From Saccharicrinis sp963665705 (GTDB taxonomy: Bacteria; Bacteroidota; Bacteroidia; Bacteroidales; Marinilabiliaceae), in assembly GCA_963665705.1 (NCBI GenBank), contig OY762448.1, positions 2,852,001 to 2,916,000 on the forward strand: a stretch of 64,000 bases of DNA. The letters run 5' to 3'. Shown piece after piece: positions 45,106 to 54,564 of this stretch. Position 1 is the stretch's first letter, and each line of letters opens with the position of its first letter. Under the pieces are notes generated by a model. That model did not search any database, was not told the origin of the DNA, and worked only from the letters and a program-made list of their open reading frames with translations. The translations under genes were made by a program, and so were the position numbers.

Positions 45106-46986
45106 ATGATCAGATATAAAAAGATAAGAGTTAAGCTTCAGTTAATGCTAGGATTTATTATTTTACTTAGTGTTATTTCATTGAGTCTAGTTCACCTGAG
45201 CACTGTTAAGAACTCTTTATATAAAGATTACCGAGAAAAAAGATATTATACCGTTCTACGTGCTTCTCAAAGCACTTTTCAATCTATATTACAACGAGCT
45301 ATTGAAACTTCCGAATTACTTGCAGAAGATCCCACAATAATTTCTTGGTTTACATCTGGAGAAAAAAATAATACATTAAAAAATCTGGCATTAAAAAGAC
45401 TTGATTATTTACAAAAAAACTATAATTACAATACCGTATTCGCTGTAAACAGATATACAAATCATTATTGGAGAGAAAACTACAATTTATTAGATGTAAT
45501 TTCTGAATATGATCCTGATGACAGCTGGTTTATTAACACCATAGATAGTAAAACAAAAACAAGTTTAAACTTCGATTTTAACAGGGAACTTAATACATCT
45601 ATTCTGTTTATAAATGTACTTATGGGTGATATCAATAATCCTATAGGAATAGCTGGAGTAGGAATCGATCCATCTATATTGGCAGAAGAATTTAATCTTC
45701 ACAGAACCTCAAAAAACTCTAAAATATGGTTAATAGATAGTGTGGGTAAAGTAATTATGAGTGAAAAAGTTGAAGAAATAAATTTTCCAATATCCCGCCA
45801 ATTACCTCGTGATATTGTTAGTTTAATATTAAATGATAAAAATGTAAACCTGATTACAGAAACAAAAATTAAAAACTTAAAATATGAAGTGGCTTATTTA
45901 CCAATATTCCATGGTAAGTATAAATTAATTACAGTAGTTCCAGACAAAGATATATTTCCTGTTCTAAAAGTAATTCAACAACAGACCATACTATTTAGCA
46001 TATTTTTTTTAGTGATTTCCTTATTTATAATTAACTTTTTATCAAAAGGAATAACAAATCCTCTCATAAGATTAAAAAAACTTACTGATAAAATTGCGAT
46101 TGGTAATTTAGAAATATCTCCAGATAAATCCCTTCTTGAAAGAAAAGATGAAATAGGAATTTTAGCCCGAGCAATTGAAAATATGAAAAAGCAAATTACG
46201 GACTATATCCTTGAAATAAATGAAACAAACGATAAGTTAAAATTAGATAAGACAAAACTTAATATTGCTCTAAAAAAAGCTTCTGAAAGTGAAAGGTTAA
46301 CTCAATCTTTTTTAGCAAATATTAGTCATGAAATCAGAACACCAATGAATAGTATTGTTGGTTTTTCTCAATTATTAGAAAACTACGATAGAGATTCTGA
46401 AGAATATAAACAATACACAAATTTAGTAATTAAAGGAAGTCAGCAGTTGTTAGCTATCCTCGATAGCATCATCAATTTATCGAAAGTTGAAGCAGGAATA
46501 ATGCAACCCAAAAAGCAAATTATTAATATAGGAACTTTACTAAAAGAAACTTACGACTTATTTAACATTAGTGCAAAAAATGAAAACATAGATTTAATTT
46601 TAGAAAAAAACAGCATGCATGACAACACAAATATTAAATCTGACCATGCACTTCTTCTACAGGTGTTAAACAATCTTATTACCAATGCGATTAAATATAC
46701 ACCTCGTGGATATATTAAAATAGGTTGTACCATTAACAAAGACAATGTTACTTTCTACGTTAAAGATACTGGAGTTGGAATATCAATAGAAGATCAAAAA
46801 ATCATATTTGAACCATTTAGACAAATACATCAAAACAATAACCATGTTAAAAAATCTGGTGCTGGATTAGGTTTGGCAATAGTAAATAAAATAGTATTCA
46901 TACTAAATGGTAGTATAGATATGGAAAGTGTATTAGAAAAAGGAACTACATTTTATGTACACCTTCCCCTTACCATTACTGAATAA
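45106..46986 (+). CDS. membrane sensor histidine kinase with Cache domain
   Basis: A 626-residue kinase. A transmembrane helix (about 12-32), an extracytoplasmic region of Cache type (about 35-285), a second helix (about 292-312), a HAMP linker (about 312-370), a coiled coil, then HisKA with FLANISHEIRTPMNSIVGFS near residue 405 and an HATPase domain with NNLITNAIKYTP, DTGVGISIEDQ and SGAGLGLAIVNKI. No receiver domain and no adjacent response regulator are seen, so it is an orphan. Its 3' end overlaps the convergent phosphatase gene by 11 bp. Confidence 0.93.
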   Translation: MIRYKKIRVKLQLMLGFIILLSVISLSLVHLSTVKNSLYKDYREKRYYTVLRASQSTFQSILQRAIETSELLAEDPTIISWFTSGEKNNTLKNLALKRLDYLQKNYNYNTVFAVNRYTNHYWRENYNLLDVISEYDPDDSWFINTIDSKTKTSLNFDFNRELNTSILFINVLMGDINNPIGIAGVGIDPSILAEEFNLHRTSKNSKIWLIDSVGKVIMSEKVEEINFPISRQLPRDIVSLILNDKNVNLITETKIKNLKYEVAYLPIFHGKYKLITVVPDKDIFPVLKVIQQQTILFSIFFLVISLFIINFLSKGITNPLIRLKKLTDKIAIGNLEISPDKSLLERKDEIGILARAIENMKKQITDYILEINETNDKLKLDKTKLNIALKKASESERLTQSFLANISHEIRTPMNSIVGFSQLLENYDRDSEEYKQYTNLVIKGSQQLLAILDSIINLSKVEAGIMQPKKQIINIGTLLKETYDLFNISAKNENIDLILEKNSMHDNTNIKSDHALLLQVLNNLITNAIKYTPRGYIKIGCTINKDNVTFYVKDTGVGISIEDQKIIFEPFRQIHQNNNHVKKSGAGLGLAIVNKIVFILNGSIDMESVLEKGTTFYVHLPLTITE

Positions 46987-47884
46987 ACTTTTGAAGCATT
47001 TCCTTACAATTAAGATTCTCTACATCGTAATATAAAACTCCTGTTTTATTCATAAATGTAGTTTCTTTCTGATTAAAATCAATTTGTTTTCCAAACGCAT
47101 CTGAAACATGAAGTCCCATTTCCATAAAGATACATGCAGTTGCAGCAAAATCCCACAAACTACCTCCTCCAACTTCTTTTTTTGGTAATTTAAAATAACA
47201 TGCTGGTCTGTTTTCCAAAACCCACATTGCATTCATCACGGCTCCACCTTGCTTAAGCATTTTAAATGTAGAATACCCACAATCAATAGCCATATTATTA
47301 ACACAAAGTGTTATATCCTTGAATTTTTTATGTTTAGTAAAACTCCGGTCATTAATAAAGGTAAAATAATTATCACCAGGCCTTTTATCATCAGACCAAA
47401 CTTCTCCATTTTTAAATACACCACCACCTTGATAGGCATGATATACATCCATATTTACAGGGTTACAAACTACTCCTATTACAGGTATACCTGCTTTAGA
47501 GACTAAAGCTATAGATACTGAATAACCTTGATATCCCTGCGAAAACGGTAGTGTACCATCTAAAGGATCTATACACCAAAAATATTCTTTTTCAAACCTA
47601 CTATTATCATCAGCTTTTTCCTCTGTTAATACACCCAAATCATATTCTTCAATAGTAGATTTTAAAATATCTAATATAATATCCTGACTCTTCAAATCCA
47701 CTTCTGTTACAACTTGAGATGCTTCACTTGAACCTCCTTGTGGTTTCCCTTCTCCTGCTTTAATCATTTTTAATTCAACAGCAAGATCTTTATGATCATA
47801 TGAAGCAATATACTGTGCTGCTGTTTTAGCTGCCTTCAATGCTATTGAACTTAATAATTGTAATATATCGTTACCTAACTTCAT
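46976..47884 (-). CDS. inositol-monophosphatase/CysQ-family phosphatase
   Basis: A 302-residue Mg-dependent, Li-sensitive phosphatase family member. The metal-binding motifs are GVLTEEKADD, WCIDPLDGTLPFSQGYQGYS and GGGSLWDFAATACIF. It could act as 3'(2'),5'-bisphosphate nucleotidase (CysQ), clearing the PAP produced by sulfotransferases such as the one at 12275-13054, or on inositol phosphates. Sequence does not settle this. It overlaps the convergent kinase end by 11 bp. Confidence 0.85.
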   Translation of the reverse strand: MKLGNDILQLLSSIALKAAKTAAQYIASYDHKDLAVELKMIKAGEGKPQGGSSEASQVVTEVDLKSQDIILDILKSTIEEYDLGVLTEEKADDNSRFEKEYFWCIDPLDGTLPFSQGYQGYSVSIALVSKAGIPVIGVVCNPVNMDVYHAYQGGGVFKNGEVWSDDKRPGDNYFTFINDRSFTKHKKFKDITLCVNNMAIDCGYSTFKMLKQGGAVMNAMWVLENRPACYFKLPKKEVGGGSLWDFAATACIFMEMGLHVSDAFGKQIDFNQKETTFMNKTGVLYYDVENLNCKEMLQKFIQ

Positions 47885-47936
47885 GCTTAATTTAAAATTG
47901 GGTTTGAAGTTAAAAATATCTTTTGAAAGTTCTTAA

Positions 47937-48920
47937 CTATTCCTTTATTTTTAACTCTTCCAACACTCTTTGACTCACTTTTTCACTATAACTATTTATC
48001 TTCCAATGACCAGGACTCCAACCTTTTAAAAACCTATGAAAATCAGTCCAGGCATAATAATATAAATTCCTCCATTCTTGCTCTAACTCCTCAAAATTAA
48101 CTAATCTTTTTTTGCATAGAAAAGCCACTTTAAGTTCTTCAAAATAGTACTCAAGAATCTCAGATTCCATACGTTCACAATCCTCTTCGTACAAACAACT
48201 CCCAACGAAATAAGCAACGTCTTTCATACCACAACCACCTCCCACATATTGAAAATCAACAGCTGCAACCTTTTTTCCATCTTTTGAAAAACAAAAATTA
48301 GCTAGTTTTGCATCACCATGAACTAAGGTTAGATGTTTGGCATTATTTAATATTTCGTCTATTTTCGAAGCTGCCATTTTTAGTTTAATATCATCTAAAA
48401 CATTTAACTCATCCGGGCGGGTTGCTAAATGCCAGTATGTACCAACATTCCACAATCCATCAGGTTCTACACCTAAAAATGTTGCATGAAAGTTTGCAAG
48501 CCATTTCAAACAAGATTTTATTTCGGTCCACGAAACAGATGACAAACGTTTATCATAACCAATCGAATCGAGATCTTGTAATACCATAAAAATCTCATTA
48601 TCCTTGTGTTCTAAAGCCAAACAATCAGGAATCTTACAAACATCATCACAATGAGTAGCATATTTTTCATACCAGGCAGTTTCAACTTTATATGAACGAA
48701 CTTTTCTTTGATGTGAGAAGTCTGTATTCCACCCTCTTGGATGCTTTTTTTGATTTGGCATTTTTACATGCTTAGCAACAACACTATTCGTATCACATCC
48801 TTCTAATCCAATACGAACAATACTACCATATCCACTCCATAAACTTTGAATTTCCTCTTCATCTAATAGTTTTTCTGCACCTGTAGCTTTAAGTGTTATA
48901 TCTTTAAAATGTGTATTCAT
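47937..48920 (-). CDS. aminoglycoside-phosphotransferase-fold kinase
   Basis: A 327-residue protein with the APH/EcKinase-like fold. The catalytic loop is LTLVHGDAKLANFCFS and the metal-binding Asp is in KVAAVDFQYVGGG. The N-lobe around residues 30-130 is diverged from antibiotic-modifying enzymes. It is more likely a small-molecule or sugar kinase than a resistance gene. Same strand as and 52 bp upstream of the CysQ-like gene, so they may be co-transcribed. Confidence 0.75.
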   Translation of the reverse strand: MNTHFKDITLKATGAEKLLDEEEIQSLWSGYGSIVRIGLEGCDTNSVVAKHVKMPNQKKHPRGWNTDFSHQRKVRSYKVETAWYEKYATHCDDVCKIPDCLALEHKDNEIFMVLQDLDSIGYDKRLSSVSWTEIKSCLKWLANFHATFLGVEPDGLWNVGTYWHLATRPDELNVLDDIKLKMAASKIDEILNNAKHLTLVHGDAKLANFCFSKDGKKVAAVDFQYVGGGCGMKDVAYFVGSCLYEEDCERMESEILEYYFEELKVAFLCKKRLVNFEELEQEWRNLYYYAWTDFHRFLKGWSPGHWKINSYSEKVSQRVLEELKIKE

Positions 48921-49060
48921 ATTTATAATTCAAGCGGGTAAATATAGTAATTAGAATAATTTATCCGGCTAACACAAGTAAGTATAATGGATCATTCATT
49001 TATAAATTTATTAGCAAAAAATAAACAATATCTCATCATTTTTTTAGTTATAGTAATCAC

Positions 49061-49068
49061 TATCTTTG
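49061..49068 (+). promoter_or_regulatory. -7 promoter box
   Basis: TATCTTTG matches TAnnTTTG and would start transcription at about 49075, 12 nt before the ATG at 49087. This also argues against the TTG codon at 49066, which lies inside the box. Confidence 0.5.
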
Positions 49069-49086
49069 ACCTTATATTATAATTTT

Positions 49087-49866
49087 ATGATACGAAATAT
49101 TGTTTTAATAGGAGCAGGTAATCTGGCAACACAACTTGGATTTTCACTTGCAAAAAAAGGCTATAACATCCGACAGGTATACAGTTATACTATTGAAAAT
49201 GCAGAATATCTTGCAGACAAATTAAATGCTTATTCCACTAATAATTTAAAGGAAATTCAAAAGGATGCTGATTTATATATTGTAGCTGTAAAAGATGCCG
49301 TGTTATCACAAACTATTGAAGAACTACCTAGTTTAAAAGGAATAATTACCCATACCGCAGGCAGTCATCATATAGATATGCTGCTTAAATTTGATCATTA
49401 TGGTATTCTATATCCATTTCAAACTTTTAGCAAAGAAAAAGAAGTTGATTTTAGTTCAATACCTATTCTGATTGAAGCAAACAATGAACAAACACAACAA
49501 GACCTTCTTGATTTTGGTAAAAAAATATCTAACACTGTTATGACTTGTGATTCTGATCAGAGAAAACAAATTCATCTGGCTGCTGTTTTCGCATGTAATT
49601 TCACGAATCATATGTATGCCATTGCTAATGAAATACTAAAAAACCATAACATTAGTTTTGACGTGATCAAACCACTTATTTCTGAAACAGCCTCTAAAAT
49701 TGACATACTTAGTCCCCAAGATGCACAAACCGGGCCAGCAATAAGAGGAGATCAAAACATTATCGATCAGCATTTAAAAATGCTTTCTGAAGAAAATGAC
49801 TTAAGCTCATTATATAAAACACTAAGCGAAAGAATTATGAAATATGCTCAGATTTCTGAAAAGTAA
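49087..49866 (+). CDS. Rossmann-fold oxidoreductase with DUF2520
   Basis: A protein of about 259 residues related to ProC and F420-dependent NADP oxidoreductases. The N-terminal Rossmann domain begins MIRNIVLIGAGNLATQLGFS; the C-terminal DUF2520 helical domain (about 125-255) contains LAAVFACNFTNHMYAIANE and ends with GPAIRGDQNIIDQH. The substrate is unknown. The ATG at 49087 is chosen for the reason given for the promoter box. Confidence 0.85.
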   Translation: MIRNIVLIGAGNLATQLGFSLAKKGYNIRQVYSYTIENAEYLADKLNAYSTNNLKEIQKDADLYIVAVKDAVLSQTIEELPSLKGIITHTAGSHHIDMLLKFDHYGILYPFQTFSKEKEVDFSSIPILIEANNEQTQQDLLDFGKKISNTVMTCDSDQRKQIHLAAVFACNFTNHMYAIANEILKNHNISFDVIKPLISETASKIDILSPQDAQTGPAIRGDQNIIDQHLKMLSEENDLSSLYKTLSERIMKYAQISEK

Positions 49867-49898
49867 TTCTATACTACGTGAATTAATATTAAATAAAA

Positions 49899-49941
49899 AG
49901 AGCAAATATTTATGAATTTTTCCTTCATAAATATTTGCTCT
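49899..49941. terminator. bidirectional terminator, 18-bp perfect stem
   Basis: The arms 49899-49916 and 49924-49941 are perfect complements around TTTTTCC, with T-rich tails on both strands. It lies between the convergent DUF2520 gene and S46 peptidase gene. Confidence 0.9.
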
Positions 49942-49959
49942 TATATTCTAATGCGAAAT

Positions 49960-52128
49960 CTATTCTACAATATCCATTTCATCCAATAAATAGCCTGCTC
50001 CAGCAAACTTATCTATTAAAAACAATACATATCTAATATCCAAAGATATATTTCTCGATTGATCAGGATTAAACTCCATATCACTCATTACACCTTCCCA
50101 GGCTCTATCAAAATTAACTCCAATTAATTCTCCATTTCCATTAATTACAGGACTTCCGGAGTTACCACCTGTGGTATGATTTGTTGCAGTAAAACAAACT
50201 GGTACGGTTCCATTTACTTCATATCTTCCAAGATCCTTAGCTTTATAAAGCTCTTTCAATTTCTCCGGCACTCTATAATCATAAATATCAGGATTATCTT
50301 TTTCTATTATTCCCTCCAATGTTGTTTGGTTCTGATAAACAACTCCATCTCTGGGCTCAAAAGATTTAACCTTACCATACGATACTCTCAATGTAAAATT
50401 GGCGTCAGGATAAAAAATACGATCTTTCTGATACTCCATTTGGGCTTGCATATACAATTTATTTAAACTTTTTAATTGCGATTGCAAACCAAAATATGAA
50501 TCTGAAACCTTATCGCGATATAGATTATAGATGCTGGTATAAAGTTGATATGCCGGATCTTTTTTTATAGCTTTGATATGTTTTTCGTTAAAATTCTCAA
50601 TCAAATCCAATACCTCTTCAGGATCTGTGAAGATGGATTTTTTAAATACATAGTCAACATATCGATTGATATCCTTTTTAAATTTCGTATTAATGAATTT
50701 ATAAATATCCGGTAAAAATTCATCAGGCATGTTCTCCTTGTACATAGAAAGTAGCATTGCTGTCATTTCTTTGTCAAGAGGTACATGATAATCTTTAAAG
50801 AATTTATTAAAATCATCTTGTACACTTTGTTTCAAAGCACTCACCTTATTTTCATCTATATTCTCTTTTCGATACGCTTTTATCAAAGGTTTAAAATAAG
50901 TGGAAGCTTTTGCTATCTCTGCACCATTCCGAAACAAGATTTCAACGATATAGTTATATATCAATTTATATTCGCCAAATTCACTATATAATTTTTCATA
51001 CTCTGATAAAAGATTTTTATAATCTTGATGATTATTAGCCCATTCTTGAAATCCTTTTTCAAAGGATTCTTTAGATTCAATAGTATTTAATTTTTTCAAT
51101 CCCCTTATCTCTCCAATCCACCTTTTCCAAGAATTTGAAATTCGTGCATCCTTTGCTGCATATTTAATTCTTACTTCAGGATCTGATTTATACTTATTAA
51201 TTATATCTAATTTTTTTCCCCTTAAGTCAATCAATTCCGGGTTAACTTTTTCCATTATCATTTTTATATGATAAGATGGTACATATTGCTCTGTAGATCC
51301 CGGATAACCAAAAACCATTGTAAAATCACCTTCTTTTACACCTTTTAATGAAATAGGAAAATGCTTTAATGGCTTATACGGTACATTATCCACAGAGTAT
51401 TCAGCTGGTTTATTGTTTTTATCAGCATAAATTCTAAAAAGTGAAAAATCTCCTGTATGACGCGGCCACATCCAATTGTCTGTATCTCCTCCAAACTTAC
51501 CTATTGCACTGGGAGGAGCTCCAACCAACCTAACATCTGTATATATCTCGTTTAAAAATAGAAAATACTGATTTCCATGAAAAAAGGGTTTTAACTCAGC
51601 TTTATAATGCGTATCCTTTATAGCTTCCTTTTTTATAGAATCAATATTTGCCTCTATTATTTTAGATTTATCTTCATCAGACATGTCTTCTTTAACTCCT
51701 TCAAAAACTTCCGATGTCACATCTTTCATACTTTTTAAAAAAGTAACTTTTAAATCTTCATTCGGTAGTTCTTCCTGACTATTCATAGCCCAAAAACCAT
51801 CTGTTAAATAATCATGATCAATAGAACTATGCGATTGAACATATTTATACCCACAATGGTAATTAGTTATTAAAAGACCTTCATCAGAAATCAATTCACC
51901 AGTACAACCACCTCCAAAAATTACGACAGCATCTTTCATACAGGCCTGATTAACACTGTAAATATCTTCTGCAGTAAGTTTAAAACCCATCTGCTGCATT
52001 TCTTCAATATTGTACTTCTTCAATAATATTGGAATCCACATTCCTTCTTTTGCTTGTACTCCAAAGCAAAAACTAATTGCAAAAAGAAAAATCGCAATTC
52101 TTTTTAAATAACTGTTATTCAACTTCAT
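49960..52128 (-). CDS. S46 dipeptidyl peptidase, probably DPP11 type
   Basis: A 722-residue secreted serine peptidase with a signal peptide ending near FGVQA. The catalytic His is in ITNYHCGYKYVQSHSS, the Asp region in GGDTDNWMWPRHTGDFSL and the Ser in TGGNSGSPVINGNGE. Eighteen residues after that Ser comes an Arg (NFDRAWEG). In Porphyromonas enzymes the spacing from Ser655 to Arg673 marks DPP11, which prefers Asp or Glu at P1, while DPP7 has Gly there. The enzyme would release acidic dipeptides in the periplasm for uptake. Confidence 0.93.
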   Translation of the reverse strand: MKLNNSYLKRIAIFLFAISFCFGVQAKEGMWIPILLKKYNIEEMQQMGFKLTAEDIYSVNQACMKDAVVIFGGGCTGELISDEGLLITNYHCGYKYVQSHSSIDHDYLTDGFWAMNSQEELPNEDLKVTFLKSMKDVTSEVFEGVKEDMSDEDKSKIIEANIDSIKKEAIKDTHYKAELKPFFHGNQYFLFLNEIYTDVRLVGAPPSAIGKFGGDTDNWMWPRHTGDFSLFRIYADKNNKPAEYSVDNVPYKPLKHFPISLKGVKEGDFTMVFGYPGSTEQYVPSYHIKMIMEKVNPELIDLRGKKLDIINKYKSDPEVRIKYAAKDARISNSWKRWIGEIRGLKKLNTIESKESFEKGFQEWANNHQDYKNLLSEYEKLYSEFGEYKLIYNYIVEILFRNGAEIAKASTYFKPLIKAYRKENIDENKVSALKQSVQDDFNKFFKDYHVPLDKEMTAMLLSMYKENMPDEFLPDIYKFINTKFKKDINRYVDYVFKKSIFTDPEEVLDLIENFNEKHIKAIKKDPAYQLYTSIYNLYRDKVSDSYFGLQSQLKSLNKLYMQAQMEYQKDRIFYPDANFTLRVSYGKVKSFEPRDGVVYQNQTTLEGIIEKDNPDIYDYRVPEKLKELYKAKDLGRYEVNGTVPVCFTATNHTTGGNSGSPVINGNGELIGVNFDRAWEGVMSDMEFNPDQSRNISLDIRYVLFLIDKFAGAGYLLDEMDIVE

Positions 52129-52234
52129 TGTCCTAATGGAAATTTAATTAAAATCAAATCATGAAAATTTGCATAATAAGCTCATTTACCATGTTGATTT
52201 TTCATTATAAAATAAATGTTTTTGTTGTGGGGGA

Positions 52235-52822
52235 TTAAAACTTTAATAATTCACTATATAATTTTTGAACAGGCAGACCAACAACATTAAAATAGGAACC
52301 TTCAATCTTCTCTATTCCAATCATTCCAATCCATTCCTGAATACCATATGCTCCAGCCTTATCAAATGGTTTATAATGCTCTATGTAATATTCTATTTCT
52401 TCATTTTTCAGCTCTTTAAAAAACACTTTTGTTTCTACAGCAAAAGTAGTCCTCTTACTTTTACTCATTAAAGTAACACCTGTTATCACAGAATGTTGCT
52501 TTCCTGATAATTTTGATAACATTTCAAAAGCGTGATCTTTATCACCTGGTTTTCCAAGTACTTCATCTCCTATACATACAATGGTGTCTGATGTAATTAC
52601 CAATTGATTTGTATTTACAACATCACTTTTATATACTGATGATTTTAGTTCGGAAAGATATTTGGCAACCTCAATATTGGATAATCCTTCAGGAAATATC
52701 TCTTCAACTCCTTTTTTTGCTCCTATTGAAAAATTAACCCCCAACTCTCTTAACAACTGAGATCTACGAGGTGATTGAGAGGCCAATATTATTTTGTATT
52801 CAGATAAATGCTCTGAAACCAT
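52235..52822 (-). CDS. maf: Maf-family nucleoside triphosphate pyrophosphatase
   Basis: A 195-residue house-cleaning enzyme that hydrolyses non-canonical or excess nucleotides. The signature is ILASQSPRRSQLLRELG, with VITSDTIVCIGDEVLGKPGD and the block KAGAYGIQEWIGMIGIEKIE. The pattern is that of the YhdE subgroup (dTTP/UTP). It follows the UbiA gene by 12 bp and is last in the kdsC-like/ubiA/maf operon. Confidence 0.92.
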   Translation of the reverse strand: MVSEHLSEYKIILASQSPRRSQLLRELGVNFSIGAKKGVEEIFPEGLSNIEVAKYLSELKSSVYKSDVVNTNQLVITSDTIVCIGDEVLGKPGDKDHAFEMLSKLSGKQHSVITGVTLMSKSKRTTFAVETKVFFKELKNEEIEYYIEHYKPFDKAGAYGIQEWIGMIGIEKIEGSYFNVVGLPVQKLYSELLKF

Positions 52823-52834
52823 GTAGTTTAAATT

Positions 52835-53779
52835 TTAAAATAATTGACTGATGACAAATATGTATAAAATCCCCATGAGCATGATGATCTTATATAATGT
52901 ACTTAAACTATGAAATTGCTTAGAAGATTTAGCCTTAAATAACATATAAACAGAAACGATTAACGGTATGGTTATAAAGGCAATAAAGTAATATAGTGAA
53001 TATATATTGTTGTTTATTTTATTAATATAGAAATACAAAGCCCATATAGAAATTAAGGTAAATACAGTAACTAACAAAACAAATATTTTACTATAATTAA
53101 TTCCTATTACAATAGGCAAAGTTTGGCAGCCTTCTTCTTTATCACCTTCTATATCTTCCATATCTTTAACAACCTCACGAATTAAAGTTGTTATAAAAGC
53201 AAAAAATGCAAAACCCAATGTCCAGTACCAAGCCATTGTACAAGCTTCACTATTTATTATTTCCTGTCCGTGAACTCTTTCTAAAGCACCAAATTCAAAA
53301 GAAACTACGATTATTGTTACTAATGCCGTTAAACCAGAAACAATTAAATTTCCTATAAAACCTTGTTTTTTAAATGTTGTTGAATAATACCAAAGAAAAA
53401 CAGGAATGAGTAAAAACATAAACGCCCATACTTCTTTACGCACCACATATGATAAAAACAAACCTACAAAAACACCACAAAAAGTAAGAATCACATGAAA
53501 AAACATGGCTTCTCTCCTTTTAAAATCATTTCCAACAACAACCTTTTCTGGCCTGTTTAAACGGTCAATTTTCACATCAAAATAATCATTAATTACATAG
53601 CCCGAAGCTGCTAATAAAATAGATGCCAATACTAATAATCCAAATCTAAAATGCGACAAAACCGGTTCATATCCATAGTGACTTAATATTGGAATAATTA
53701 GTCCATATCTAATCAGACTCTGAAGTAGTCCTATAATAACTAAATTTTTAAATCGCACTAATTGAAAAAGAGATAGCAT
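52835..53779 (-). CDS. UbiA-family prenyltransferase (GGGP-like)
   Basis: A protein of about 314 residues with some eight membrane helices. The prenyl-diphosphate sites are VINDYFDVKIDRLNRPEK and LIREVVKDMEDIEGDKEEG. Proteins like it, usually coded next to Maf and KdsC-like genes in Bacteroidota, are labelled geranylgeranylglycerol-phosphate geranylgeranyltransferase-like. It is not MenA, which is present elsewhere in the window. The product is unknown. The ATG at 53779 is used in place of TTG at 53782. Confidence 0.85.
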   Translation of the reverse strand: MLSLFQLVRFKNLVIIGLLQSLIRYGLIIPILSHYGYEPVLSHFRFGLLVLASILLAASGYVINDYFDVKIDRLNRPEKVVVGNDFKRREAMFFHVILTFCGVFVGLFLSYVVRKEVWAFMFLLIPVFLWYYSTTFKKQGFIGNLIVSGLTALVTIIVVSFEFGALERVHGQEIINSEACTMAWYWTLGFAFFAFITTLIREVVKDMEDIEGDKEEGCQTLPIVIGINYSKIFVLLVTVFTLISIWALYFYINKINNNIYSLYYFIAFITIPLIVSVYMLFKAKSSKQFHSLSTLYKIIMLMGILYIFVISQLF

Positions 53780-53817
53780 CAATGAATATTTTTATATGAT
53801 CTATGATTAATAATCAA

Positions 53818-54333
53818 TTACCAAGTAAGGTCTGTTCCCCACATATTATGAACTCTTAATACTTGTTCCAATACATCACGAGCACAACCTTCCCCACCGT
53901 TTTTATGACTAATATATTTGCAAAGACTCTTAATTTCTTCCACTGCATCAGCAGGACAAACCGGAATTCCAACTACTTTCATCACCGGAAAATCAGGCAA
54001 ATCATCACCCATATAAAGAATATTTTCGGGAGATAAGTTTCTTTTAGTAATCCAGTCGTTAAAATGAACAATTTTATCAGAAGCTCCCATATAAACATCC
54101 TGGATTCCTAAACCCAAATAACGTTTTCGTACTGCATCTGTTTTTCCACCTGTTATAATTGCTACAGGAAACCCAAGTTTAACAGCTAACTGTAAAGCAA
54201 ATCCATCCTTAATATTTGCTGTACGCATGGGTTCTCCATTAGGATGAATTGGTATAATTTGGGAAGATAAAACTCCATCAACATCAAAGGCAAAAGCCTT
54301 AACTTTCTTCAAATCTTCTTTAAAATTACTCAT
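53818..54333 (-). CDS. KdsC-like HAD phosphatase
   Basis: A 171-residue HAD-superfamily IIIA phosphatase close to KDO-8-phosphate phosphatase. The nucleophile is in AFDVDGVLSS, motif II in VAIITGGKTD, and motif IV in YMGDDLPDFPVM. It could take the last phosphate off KDO-8-P for lipopolysaccharide, but the usual kdsD/A/B partners are not nearby. It heads the operon with ubiA and maf; the 8-mer array lies about 230 bp upstream. Confidence 0.87.
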   Translation of the reverse strand: MSNFKEDLKKVKAFAFDVDGVLSSQIIPIHPNGEPMRTANIKDGFALQLAVKLGFPVAIITGGKTDAVRKRYLGLGIQDVYMGASDKIVHFNDWITKRNLSPENILYMGDDLPDFPVMKVVGIPVCPADAVEEIKSLCKYISHKNGGEGCARDVLEQVLRVHNMWGTDLTW

Positions 54334-54564
54334 GTATAATGATTAAAATATGTGTTGCAGCGAATTTACAAAAAATAAGTTTGCTATATAGATAAATACT
54401 GAGGCCACTCAAGTAAATATGGAATTTATAAAATTTTAACAATCTCTACACGACTATTCATTAAAAAGATAAGATGACCCACGTTTTCTTGTTTTTTCTA
54501 CATATTCTGATAGAATCAGAAAGTAATTCTTTCACGAAAAGTTTGAATTTCCACGTAAAACACT
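54334..54564. other. intergenic DNA before the phased array
   Basis: No gene, RNA or clear promoter was seen. The bases before 54565 are AT-rich and include no repeat of the array 8-mer. Confidence 0.5.

Noticed and set aside
47249..47506. 85-codon ORF opposite the CysQ-like gene
   Set aside because: Shadow of a conserved gene, without motif or start signal.
47937..48920. Antibiotic resistance (aminoglycoside phosphotransferase)
   Set aside because: Only the fold motifs HGDAKLANF and DFQY are shared; the rest is unlike known resistance enzymes, and no mobile element is next to it.
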